Shown one piece after another: positions 8,696-16,184 of a stretch of DNA of 34,680 nucleotides (position 1 is its first letter; each line of letters opens with the position of its first letter). The stretch comes from Thermoplasmata archaeon. Lineage in GTDB: Archaea > Thermoplasmatota > Thermoplasmata > Lutacidiplasmatales > UBA184. Location of the stretch: NCBI GenBank assembly GCA_021816865.1, contig JAKAWX010000003.1, positions 1-34,680 of the forward strand, given 5' to 3'. The translations under genes were made by a program, and so were the position numbers. The notes below the pieces were generated by a model, which was not told where the DNA came from, did no database searches, and was given only the letters and a program-made list of their open reading frames with translations.

Positions 8696-10972
8696 ATGCG
8701 TGGTTGCATCCTCGCACTGCGTCCTTTCACGATGGCCCACCAACGACCTCGAACGACCGGCCCCCGCCGCTGGAGCGGCAGGCGGGGAAGCCTCATCGCC
8801 GCGCTCGCCCTGTTAGCCCTCCTGCTCCTTGTGCCCGCCTTCTTGGCGATTGCCCCGGGCGGTAACGCTTCCGGCGCTCCGACGGCCGCCCCGCTTTCGG
8901 GCGGCGGGAGCCCGCCGGTGAACTCCCCCTCGTTGCCGACCCCCATCCGGCACGTCATCACCATCATGATGGAGAACGAGGGCGTCGACCAGATCTACGG
9001 CAAAGTGCCGTACGAGACGCAGCTCGCGAAGCAGTACGCCTGGGGCGGGGACCCCTTCACCTCCTCGCCCAGCGCGGGATACTACGCGGTCTGCCACCCC
9101 TCCGCCCCGAACTACCTTGCGCTCACCGCCGGTGAACCCCTCCAGTGCGGCACCGATGCCTACACCACCTACTCGGCCAGCAACGTGGCCTATCTCATGG
9201 ACTCCAAGAACGTCTCGTGGCTCGCGTACATGGAGAGCGCGAGCTCGAACTGCGAGACGTCGAACAGCGGGGCGTACGTCGTCCACCACGACCCGTTCGC
9301 GTACTTCTCGGACATCTCGAATGTCTGCGCGAAGCACGTCCTCGCGACCCCGAATCTAATCAAGGACTTCCCGTACGCGAGTACCCCGCCGGCCTACACC
9401 TGGATCACGCCGAATTACACCGATGACGGCCACCGAACGTCCGCGGCCTACGGGGACACGTGGCTCTCGCAGTTCGTGCCGAAGCTCGTGGCCCAACCGT
9501 GGTTCGCTTCCTCGGTGATCTTCGTCGTCTGGGACGAGTCCTACGGGCAGAGCCCGAACTCCGGGTACAGCGGCCTCGTGGGCGGCCCCGTCTTCTTCGC
9601 GGCGGTGAGCCCCTACACTCTCGGACGCGGGGCCTACGGGCTCAACTCGAGCCATTACAACCTCCTATCGACCACCGAGTGGCTCCTCGGTCTCCCCAGC
9701 ACCGGCCACAACGACGGGACTTCGACGTTTCCGGCGATGAAGACGCTCTTTAACGTCACCTCCCCTCCGCCGACGGTGTTCGCGGTCTCGGGGTCGGTCA
9801 CGAACGCGACCGCCGGGCCGGTCGCCGGGGCGACGGTCTACGCGAACGGGTCCTCGGTGCACAACTCCACGACCGCGAGCGCCCTGGGAGCCTTCTCTCT
9901 CGCCCTCGGCAACGGCACCTACCAGCTGACCGCGACGTCCCCCGGGTATCTCCCGGCTTCGACCAACGTGACGGTGGGGGGTCAACCGGTCACGGGAATC
10001 GCGCTCGTGCTCTCCCGTACCCCGCGAGGCCCGCCGACGACCTACTCAGTGAACGGGACCGTCCTCGACCGAGAGACCAACGGCTCGCTCGCCGGCGCGA
10101 CCGTGTTCGCGAACAACAGTTCGGCCGCTCTCTCCGCGACCAGTTCCTCAACGGGAGCGTTCTCGTTCGAGCTGGCGAACGGCACCTACGCGGTGTCGGC
10201 GGTCGCGAACGGATTCGGCCCGCTGACGGAGAATCTCACCGTCTCCGGCCGAGCGGTGTCGGGTCTCGATCTCGCCCTCTCCCCGTCCGGCGTCTCGCCG
10301 ACGAGGTACTCCGTCAGCGGGCTCGTGCTGGCGTACCCGAACGGAACCCCGATCCCCGGCGCCGAGGTGTTCGCGAACTCGACGGTCAGTTCGGTCGCGA
10401 TCGCAGCCGGCTCGAACGGAAGCTACCGGTTCGACCTTCCGAACGCGAGCTACGAGCTCACGGCGACGGCCGTCGGCTACACGCCGTCCACCGACGAACT
10501 CCTCGTGAACGGAACCGCGGTCACTTCGCTCAGCCTCGAACTCGTCGCCAACGACCTTCCGACGTACCCGGCGGATGGTGTCGTACGCAACACGAACGGC
10601 AGCGGCCCGGTATCGAACGCCACCCTCTTCTTCGCGAACGGGTCGTACATCGTCCGTGTCCTCACGAACACGACCGGCGGCTACTCGGCGATCCTCCCGA
10701 ACGGGACCTACAGCGTCACCGTGGTGGCGGGCGGCTTCGTCTCCGCCGTGACCGATGTTTCGATCACAGGGCCGACGGCCACGGATCTGAACTTTACCCT
10801 CCTCCCGGAGGCGATGACGCGCTCGGGCACCGCAAGCGGGTGGAACGTACCGGTGGGCTACTACCTTGCGGCGGCCGCGGGCATCGCGGTCGCGTCCGCG
10901 GCCGGTTGGCTGCTCGGACGGTACGTTCGACGGCCGGGGCGCCGACCGCCTCGGTCCCGCCGGCGGCCCTGA
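8696..10972 (+). CDS. secreted membrane-anchored phosphoesterase with four carboxypeptidase-regulatory-like repeats
   Basis: The 758-residue protein has a basic N-terminus and a signal or anchor helix at about residues 32-53. A phosphoesterase domain (acid phosphatase/phospholipase C superfamily) spans about 84-352, with HVITIMMENEGVDQIYG, CHPSAPNYLALTAG, VVHHDPFAYFSD, WITPNYTDDGH and FVVWDES carrying the likely metal and catalytic residues. Four beta-sandwich repeats follow (about 361, 450, 538 and 624), and a C-terminal helix (about 718-742) ends in an Arg-rich tail, which predicts anchoring in the membrane with the enzyme outside. The protein has more than 20 N-x-S/T sequons, suggesting heavy N-glycosylation. 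The start may instead be ATG 8732 (MAHQRPRTT), which leaves a more normal signal peptide. The likely role is hydrolysis of extracellular phosphoesters. Confidence 0.87.
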   Translation: MRGCILALRPFTMAHQRPRTTGPRRWSGRRGSLIAALALLALLLLVPAFLAIAPGGNASGAPTAAPLSGGGSPPVNSPSLPTPIRHVITIMMENEGVDQIYGKVPYETQLAKQYAWGGDPFTSSPSAGYYAVCHPSAPNYLALTAGEPLQCGTDAYTTYSASNVAYLMDSKNVSWLAYMESASSNCETSNSGAYVVHHDPFAYFSDISNVCAKHVLATPNLIKDFPYASTPPAYTWITPNYTDDGHRTSAAYGDTWLSQFVPKLVAQPWFASSVIFVVWDESYGQSPNSGYSGLVGGPVFFAAVSPYTLGRGAYGLNSSHYNLLSTTEWLLGLPSTGHNDGTSTFPAMKTLFNVTSPPPTVFAVSGSVTNATAGPVAGATVYANGSSVHNSTTASALGAFSLALGNGTYQLTATSPGYLPASTNVTVGGQPVTGIALVLSRTPRGPPTTYSVNGTVLDRETNGSLAGATVFANNSSAALSATSSSTGAFSFELANGTYAVSAVANGFGPLTENLTVSGRAVSGLDLALSPSGVSPTRYSVSGLVLAYPNGTPIPGAEVFANSTVSSVAIAAGSNGSYRFDLPNASYELTATAVGYTPSTDELLVNGTAVTSLSLELVANDLPTYPADGVVRNTNGSGPVSNATLFFANGSYIVRVLTNTTGGYSAILPNGTYSVTVVAGGFVSAVTDVSITGPTATDLNFTLLPEAMTRSGTASGWNVPVGYYLAAAAGIAVASAAGWLLGRYVRRPGRRPPRSRRRP
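9776..10810 (+). repeat. four tandem coding repeats (carboxypeptidase-regulatory-like domains)
   Basis: Within the phosphoesterase, units of 86-89 residues start at about residues 361, 450, 538 and 624. Each has the same layout: a V-x-G-x-V opening strand, a P-x-(A/S)-(G/N)-A block followed by V/L-F/Y-A-N, a (N)GTY or ASY strand, and a closing VSGLDLAL-like strand. The copies have diverged at DNA level, so the duplication is not recent. A fifth unit of the same type forms most of the product of the gene at 11444. Confidence 0.8.
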
Positions 10973-11172
10973 ACCGCTCGGTGCGGCCGGAGAGAGCCCG
11001 CGGGTGAGGGTTCCCGCCGGACAGACCGGCTCCGTCATGAGAGTCGAAGCACCCGACACATTCTCTGCCCCCGCCCGACCGAGCGACGGGGCAAGCGGTA
11101 CCGATCGGAGTTGCGCGGGTCGTCGCTGAGCCGGGATTCCCACGGCCCACCGCCCGCCGGGGGTCCGGGATT

Positions 11173-11208
11173 GTACGGTCTCGGGCGATAACCCTACGCG
11201 GACCGTAC
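11173..11208. repeat. 8-bp inverted repeat with a 20-nt loop
   Basis: GTACGGTC and its exact reverse complement GACCGTAC flank a 20-nt loop that itself contains a short GGG...CCC pairing. It could be a transcript-end hairpin of the phosphoesterase gene, an operator, or chance. No poly-T run follows it. Confidence 0.35.
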
Positions 11209-11308
11209 CGCCGCGAGCGAGGAGATCCGGGGCCACGGCTCGGTCAACTCGCCTCGGGGTTGCGGCCTCGCGCCGCCCGAACAATCCCGTTGCGGGACCA
11301 CCGACATT

Positions 11309-11314
11309 CATATA
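11309..11314 (+). promoter_or_regulatory. TATA-like box upstream of the small secreted protein gene
   Basis: CATATA lies in a short AT-rich island about 130 bp before ATG 11444. If used, it gives a leader of roughly 105 nt, unusually long for this window, which agrees with the presence of a GGAGGAG Shine-Dalgarno before that gene. Confidence 0.4.
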
Positions 11315-11443
11315 CCTGGCCCGCCCAGATATTCACGAGAACGACAGCACCGAAGGGGCCCACGCGCTTCTTCGGGCAGCCGGTGCCTCCACTCTTCGCC
11401 GGCCGCTCGAGACACGCGAATCCCATCGGCGGAGGAGTCTCGA

Positions 11444-12034
11444 ATGCACGCCACGGATCGAAGGTTCGTCGTAGGCGCAGCGCTGATTCTTTGGGGAGTC
11501 GCCCTCGCGGTCTCGCTCGCCCCGGCCCCAACCGTCGCGGGCGTCACGGGCCACACGAGCCCCGCGGTGTCGGCCGCCGGACACGGCAGCCCCTCTTTCG
11601 CGCTCGCCGAGAGCTCGGGGTCGCCGGTATACACCGTGAGCGGGTTCGTACGAGCCGCAGCGAACGGAGGCCCCATCGCTTCCGCACGGCTTTTCGTGAG
11701 CGAGGGCGCCTCCACGACGTTCCTCACCTCGGACACGAACGGCGCGTGGACCGTCGCGCTTCCGAACGGGAATTACCAGATCACGGCCACGGCCGCCGGC
11801 TTCGGCTCCGACGTGGCGAACGTCTCCGTGGACGGAGCCCCCCTCGGCCCGGTCGTGCTTAGCCTGGAGCAGCCGAACGGTGGCCCCGCCTCGAGCTCGG
11901 GGCAGGTGCCCCCGACCCTGCAGCTCGTGCTGCCCTTCCTGCCGAGCGCGGGGGTTGGCCTCGCAGGGTTCGTCAGCTGGCGGGCGTTCATCCACACCCC
12001 CACCGTGCGGCCGAGCGCCCGCCTCTTCCGCTGA
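11444..12034 (+). CDS. small secreted protein with one carboxypeptidase-regulatory-like domain
   Basis: This 196-residue protein has an N-terminal signal or anchor helix at about residues 9-31 and a short linker. One beta-sandwich domain spans about 62-142 (YTVSGFVRAAANGGPIASAR, then SDTNGAWTVALPNGNYQIT). A C-terminal hydrophobic segment at about 155-182 could anchor it. The domain belongs to the same type as the four repeats in the preceding phosphoesterase, so both likely act at the cell surface. The GGAGGAG Shine-Dalgarno ending about 8 nt before ATG 11444 supports the start. No enzymatic motif is visible. It may be an adhesion or cell-envelope structural protein, which is inference. Confidence 0.75.
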   Translation: MHATDRRFVVGAALILWGVALAVSLAPAPTVAGVTGHTSPAVSAAGHGSPSFALAESSGSPVYTVSGFVRAAANGGPIASARLFVSEGASTTFLTSDTNGAWTVALPNGNYQITATAAGFGSDVANVSVDGAPLGPVVLSLEQPNGGPASSSGQVPPTLQLVLPFLPSAGVGLAGFVSWRAFIHTPTVRPSARLFR

Positions 12035-12107
12035 GCGGCCCGGGCCGGTCTCGAGCCGCCCTACGGTGCCGCCGTGGAGGAACCGTCCCTCGGTCGAGGT
12101 CGAGCGG

Positions 12108-13466
12108 TCAGTTGCCGAGGGTTTCCCGTACTCGAGCGACCGCGGAGTCCGCCAGGCGACGAGCGCTCGCTGGATCCCGCATCTCGGCAAAGATGCGGAC
12201 GATCGGCTCGGTCCCGCTGGGCCGCAGGAGCATCCAGCCGCCGTCGAGGAAGATCTTGAACCCGTCGAGGGTAACGACCCGGTGCGCGCCGTCGGCGAAC
12301 TCCCGGGCGACCGCCGTCACGACCGGGAGGGCCCGCTCCGGTGGACACGACACCCGTTCCTTCACGAGGGTGTACGGAGGAAGCTCGTCCAGCAGGGCGT
12401 CGAACGATCGGTCGGACCGCGCGAGGAGGTCGAGCAGCCTCGCGGCCGTCATGGCCCCGTCGCGCGCCAACTGGAACTGCGGGAAGACGACGCCCCCGTT
12501 CTCCTCGCCGCCGATCACGGCGTCCACCCGCTCCATCTCCTTCGTCAGCTTCGGCGACCCGACCGGTGTATAGACGACCCGGGCCCCGAAGGGCTGCACC
12601 ACGTCTTCAACGACCTGCGAGGTCGACACGGGAGTCACGACCGCCCGAGAGCCTCCGGCCCGGGCCGCGTCGCGCGCCAGCAGGGCGAGGCTCTTGTCGC
12701 CGGGGACGAACCGGCCCTGCCCGTCGACGAACAGGGTGCGGTCTCCGTCACCGTCGTGGGCGACGCCGAGGTCGGCGTCGAACGCCGGAACCGCACGGAT
12801 CAATTCTTTGAGCGTCCGCTCGTTCGGCTCGGAGGGTCGACCGGGAAACCGGCCGTCCACGTGCCCGTTCAGCGTGATCACGCGGCAGCCGAGTCGGCGG
12901 AGAAGCTCGGGGCTTGTGACCGCGGTGGCTCCGTTGCCGCAGTCGAGGACCACGGTGAACTTCCTCGCCCGCACGCGCTCCCGGTCCACCTGGCCGAGAA
13001 TCCCCTCAAGGTACCGCGCCGCACCGGCCGGTTCGGTCCGGAGCTCACCGACCCGGTCGAACGGTACGGCGCACGAGGCGGACGCGGCGACCGCAGCCTC
13101 GATCGCCCGCTCCGTCTCCGCAGGAATCGAGCGCCCGCAAGCGTCAAGGCACTTCATTCCGTTGTACTCGGGCGGGTTGTGGGACGCCGTGATCGCCACG
13201 CCAAAGGCGGCAGGCACTCGAGGAACGTTGTACTGAATCGCGGGAGTGGGGAGGAGACCGAGGTCGACCACGTCGTGGCCGGAGAGCGCGAGCGTTGCGG
13301 CCACGAGGTCGGAGAGCGCGCGACTCGAGGTCCGTCCGTCGCGCCCCAGGGCCACCGGACCGGTGCGGGGAGCGACCTGGGCGATCGCGCCGGCGACCGC
13401 GACGGCCGAGGCGGGGGTCAGACGGTCCCCGACGACCTCCCGTATCCCGTTGGTGGAAAACCGCAT
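12108..13466 (-). CDS. phosphohexomutase (phosphoglucosamine/phosphomannomutase family)
   Basis: A 452-residue protein of the normal family length with the four alpha-D-phosphohexomutase domains. It shows the phosphoserine loop TASHNPPEYNGMK with catalytic Ser at about residue 95, the metal loop DGDGDR at about 238-243, the sugar-specificity loop GGEENGG at about 319-325, and the phosphate-binding RPSGTEP at about 415-421. It interconverts hexose or hexosamine 6-phosphate and 1-phosphate, the entry to the nucleotide sugars that the glycosyltransferases use. GEEN in the sugar loop is compatible with several hexoses, so I do not separate GlmM from ManB. ATG 13466 has a GTATATC box about 36 bp upstream and a weak GGGAG element. 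Confidence 0.92.
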   Translation of the reverse strand: MRFSTNGIREVVGDRLTPASAVAVAGAIAQVAPRTGPVALGRDGRTSSRALSDLVAATLALSGHDVVDLGLLPTPAIQYNVPRVPAAFGVAITASHNPPEYNGMKCLDACGRSIPAETERAIEAAVAASASCAVPFDRVGELRTEPAGAARYLEGILGQVDRERVRARKFTVVLDCGNGATAVTSPELLRRLGCRVITLNGHVDGRFPGRPSEPNERTLKELIRAVPAFDADLGVAHDGDGDRTLFVDGQGRFVPGDKSLALLARDAARAGGSRAVVTPVSTSQVVEDVVQPFGARVVYTPVGSPKLTKEMERVDAVIGGEENGGVVFPQFQLARDGAMTAARLLDLLARSDRSFDALLDELPPYTLVKERVSCPPERALPVVTAVAREFADGAHRVVTLDGFKIFLDGGWMLLRPSGTEPIVRIFAEMRDPASARRLADSAVARVRETLGN

Positions 13467-13498
13467 CTCGATCTCCCGGAGAATCGCACCCCAGCGTA

Positions 13499-13505
13499 GA
13501 TATAC
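13499..13505 (-). promoter_or_regulatory. TATA-like box of the phosphohexomutase gene
   Basis: GTATATC on the minus strand is centred about 36 bp before ATG 13466. It stands alone as an AT-rich patch in the divergent spacer with the 2-hydroxyacid dehydrogenase gene. Confidence 0.5.
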
Positions 13506-13564
13506 TTCGCGCCGGCGGACTCCGTCCGACCCGGCCGCTCCCGGACCACCGCCCCGAGGAAAGG

Positions 13565-13569
13565 TTTAG
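13565..13569 (+). promoter_or_regulatory. TATA-like box of the 2-hydroxyacid dehydrogenase operon
   Basis: TTTAG is centred 27 bp before the GTG start at 13594, leaving no room for a leader, so a leaderless transcript is likely. The 11 nt just before the start codon (ACGTCCCTTTG, sharing its last G with GTG) recur almost at the start of the Nudix gene. Confidence 0.45.
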
Positions 13570-13593
13570 CTCCGGAGCCCCTCACGTCCCTTT

Positions 13594-14550
13594 GTGCGGA
13601 TACGCGCGGTACTTCCGCCGTTCGTGCCCCTTGACGAGATCGGGCGACGCGTCTCCGCCGTCCTCCCCGACGTCGAGTTCGCCACCGATCTCCTCGCTCC
13701 CGGCCGCTACGCGCCCGAGGAGGTCGAGGTCCTCATCCTCACGACCTTTCACGCGCTTGACGCGGCCGCGATCGCCCGGATGCGGGCCCTCAAGTTCGTT
13801 CAGGTCGCGAGCACGGGCTACGACCGGGTCGACCTCGCTGCCGTACGGGCTCGGGGAATCCGACTCTCGAACATCCCGGTCGCGAATTCGAAGACGGTCG
13901 CCGAGCATGTGATCCTACTGACCCTGGCGCTGCTCCGCGACCTTCGCGGGCTGGACGCCCGGCTGCGCGACAAGGAGTGGCCGATGCTGACCGGGGCGAA
14001 CGACCTGGCCGGCAAGGTCTTCGGGATCGTGGGGATGGGCCGCATCGGGCGCGAGGTCGCGGGGCGCCTCGTCGCCTTCGAGACGGCGACGGTCTACGCG
14101 GACGTCGTTCCGCTCCCGGCCGACGAGGAACGACGGCTCGGCGTCACCCGCGTTGCGCTCGACGAACTCCTCGCCCGGTCGGACATCGTCTCGTTGCACC
14201 TGCCGCTGTCGGCCGCCACGGAACGGATCATCGGGGCCGCCGAGCTCGCGCGGATGAAGGACCAGGCGATCCTCCTCAACACGGCCCGATCGGAATTGGT
14301 CGACCCCTCGGCCCTGCGGGCGGCCGTACTGGACGGGAAGATCCGGGTCGGCCTCGACGTCTACCCGACCGAGCCTCCCGACTTCTCCGACCCGATCTTC
14401 GCGGCACCGGGAACGCTGTTCACTCCGCACATCGCGGGCGTTACATGGGAAGCGCAGCAGCGGTTCCTCCAGGAAACCGTGAAGAACGTGCTGCGGTACG
14501 TCCAGGGCAAGGAGCCGCTCTACCGGGTCGACGACGGGGCCACCCGCTAG
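13594..14550 (+). CDS. D-2-hydroxyacid dehydrogenase
   Basis: A 318-residue protein of normal length for D-isomer-specific 2-hydroxyacid dehydrogenases, which reversibly oxidise D-2-hydroxyacids to 2-oxoacids with NAD(P). The cofactor motif is GMGRIG at about residues 147-152. The catalytic set is visible as Arg232 in NTARSELVD, Glu260 in DVYPTEPP and His279 in TPHIAGVTW. The first strand begins immediately (RIRAVLPPFVP), so the GTG start at 13594 leaves no missing N-terminus. A ThDP-dependent decarboxylase-like gene follows after 19 nt, suggesting that the oxoacid product is passed on. The substrate (glycerate, phosphoglycerate, lactate or an aromatic hydroxyacid) is not determined; the length excludes a SerA with an ACT domain. 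Confidence 0.9.
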   Translation: MRIRAVLPPFVPLDEIGRRVSAVLPDVEFATDLLAPGRYAPEEVEVLILTTFHALDAAAIARMRALKFVQVASTGYDRVDLAAVRARGIRLSNIPVANSKTVAEHVILLTLALLRDLRGLDARLRDKEWPMLTGANDLAGKVFGIVGMGRIGREVAGRLVAFETATVYADVVPLPADEERRLGVTRVALDELLARSDIVSLHLPLSAATERIIGAAELARMKDQAILLNTARSELVDPSALRAAVLDGKIRVGLDVYPTEPPDFSDPIFAAPGTLFTPHIAGVTWEAQQRFLQETVKNVLRYVQGKEPLYRVDDGATR

Positions 14551-14569
14551 CGGGACCGGACGACGATCG

Positions 14570-16141
14570 ATGCAGACCGCCGAGCGGCTCTCGGAGCTGT
14601 TGGCGAGCCACGGGGTCCACGAGATCTTCGGCAACCCGGGCACCACCGAGCTCCCGTTCCTCGAGGGCGCGACGCACCAGCGCTACTACCTGACGCTCCA
14701 CGACGCGATCGCGGTCGGGGCCGCCGACGGCTTCGCCCAGGCCGGCCGGGCCCCGGCGGTCGCGAACCTCCACGCCTCGCCCGGGCTCGGGAACTCGATC
14801 GGCTTCATCGACACCGCGGCGCGCAACCATACCCCGCTCGTGCTCACCGTGGGCCAGCAGGACCTGCGGCACGCGAGTCTCCGACCGCTCCTCTACGGGG
14901 ACATGGGCGCGCGCGTCGCGGGACTGGTGAAGTTCTTCCATGAGGTGCGACGCCCGTCGGAGCTCGGGCCCGCGGTCGACCGGGCGTTCCGGGTCGCTCT
15001 CGAGCCGCCGATGGGGCCCACGCTTCTCAGCCTTCCGATGGACGTCATGGAGGCGCCGGCCGAGGAGGGGCCCGCCGAACGCGCTTCGGGGGTTTCGCGG
15101 GAAGCGTTCGACGACGTTCGCGCGGTGGCGGAGCGGATGCGCTCGGCCCAGCGGCTCGCGCTGGTCGTGGGCTATGAGGTCGACCTTTTCGAGGCGTTCG
15201 ACGAGGTCCGCGAGCTCGCGACACGCACGGGCGCCCCGGTCTACGCGGAACCGATCTGCTCTCGATCGCCCGTGCCCGAGGACCTCGCCGGTTTCGTCGG
15301 CGACCTCCTGCCCTCGACCGCGATGATCGACTCCGTCCTCGTCGAGCACGACCTGGTCGCCCTGGTCGGCGCCGACCTCACCGTCTACCCGTACTCGGCC
15401 GCCCCCCTTCGGTCGGGCCACAGCCTCGTCTACCTCGGCGCCGACCCCTCCGTGCCGGAGAAGCTCGGATGCCCGCGCGCCGTCGGCAACCTCCGGGAAG
15501 TCCTCCGACGGTTGCTCGCCGAGATTCCGCCCGGCACAAGGAGCTTCCACCGGAGCCCGGACCTCGGCCGTGCGAACCGGATCGCCCGGGCCGAGGGCCG
15601 TATGGGCGCCGAATACGTGGTGGACGCCGTCCGCCGGGCGTTCCGGGGCTACACGGTCGTCGACGAGTCGGTCTCGTTCATCCCCACGATGAAGTCGGCC
15701 GGGTTCTACGCGGGTCCGCTCAGCTACTTCTCCTCCCGTAGCCAGCAGCTCGGCTGGGGCCTCGCGGCCGCGATCGGCGTGGCGCTGCGCCGACCCAAGA
15801 CGGTCGTGGTCCTCGGTGACGGCGCCTTGCAGTATTCGGTGCAGGCGCTTTGGACGCTGGCCCGGTACCGCATCCCGGCGAAGCTCGTGGTGGTGAACAA
15901 CGGCGGCTACAGCATCCTCAAGAGCTACGCGAAGGCGAACCACCCGGCGCTCGCCAGGGCCGAGTTCCTGGAGGTGCCGGGCGTCGACGTGCCCGGACTG
16001 GCCCGGGCGTTCGGCCTTCCCGCGTCGACCGTCGGTTCCCCGTCGGGCCTCGACGGCGCGTTGACGGAGCTCGAGCGGGCGGAGGGGCCCGCCCTCCTCA
16101 ATATCGAGGTCGACCGTACCGTGCCCGACCTGTTCTCCTAG
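14570..16141 (+). CDS. ThDP-dependent 2-oxoacid decarboxylase, benzoylformate-decarboxylase-like
   Basis: A 523-residue protein with the three-domain layout of the acetolactate synthase/decarboxylase superfamily. The N-terminal FGNPGTTELPFL and NLHASPGLGNSIG blocks, the latter with His68 in the place of the active-site His of benzoylformate decarboxylase, are characteristic of that branch. The ThDP motif GDGALQYSVQALW...VVNN lies at about residues 426-457. Oddly, the residue expected to be the ThDP-activating Glu is Asp45 (LTLHDAIAVGAADG). The gene follows the D-2-hydroxyacid dehydrogenase by 19 nt, so a hydroxyacid to oxoacid to aldehyde route is plausible. A carboligase or oxalyl-CoA-decarboxylase-like activity cannot be excluded. 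Confidence 0.85.
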   Translation: MQTAERLSELLASHGVHEIFGNPGTTELPFLEGATHQRYYLTLHDAIAVGAADGFAQAGRAPAVANLHASPGLGNSIGFIDTAARNHTPLVLTVGQQDLRHASLRPLLYGDMGARVAGLVKFFHEVRRPSELGPAVDRAFRVALEPPMGPTLLSLPMDVMEAPAEEGPAERASGVSREAFDDVRAVAERMRSAQRLALVVGYEVDLFEAFDEVRELATRTGAPVYAEPICSRSPVPEDLAGFVGDLLPSTAMIDSVLVEHDLVALVGADLTVYPYSAAPLRSGHSLVYLGADPSVPEKLGCPRAVGNLREVLRRLLAEIPPGTRSFHRSPDLGRANRIARAEGRMGAEYVVDAVRRAFRGYTVVDESVSFIPTMKSAGFYAGPLSYFSSRSQQLGWGLAAAIGVALRRPKTVVVLGDGALQYSVQALWTLARYRIPAKLVVVNNGGYSILKSYAKANHPALARAEFLEVPGVDVPGLARAFGLPASTVGSPSGLDGALTELERAEGPALLNIEVDRTVPDLFS

Positions 16142-16157
16142 GGCCCATCCGCGAGTC

Positions 16158-16163
16158 TTTATC
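16158..16163 (+). promoter_or_regulatory. TATA-like box of the Nudix gene
   Basis: TTTATC is centred about 25 bp before ATG 16185, only 17 nt after the upstream stop codon. The spacing suggests a leaderless transcript. ACGTCCCTTTG again directly precedes the start region. Confidence 0.45.
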
Positions 16164-16184
16164 GGTCCGGGACGTCCCTTTGCG

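Larger units (their letters stand above)
10973..11443. other. intergenic region with an inverted repeat and a leader
   Basis: About 470 bp lies between the two secreted-protein genes and I see no convincing gene in it. It holds an 8-bp perfect inverted repeat (GTACGGTC at 11173-11180 and GACCGTAC at 11201-11208, 20-nt loop). It also holds a CATATA box at 11309-11314 and a leader of roughly 100 nt ending in a GGAGGAG Shine-Dalgarno just before ATG 11444. Confidence 0.5.
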
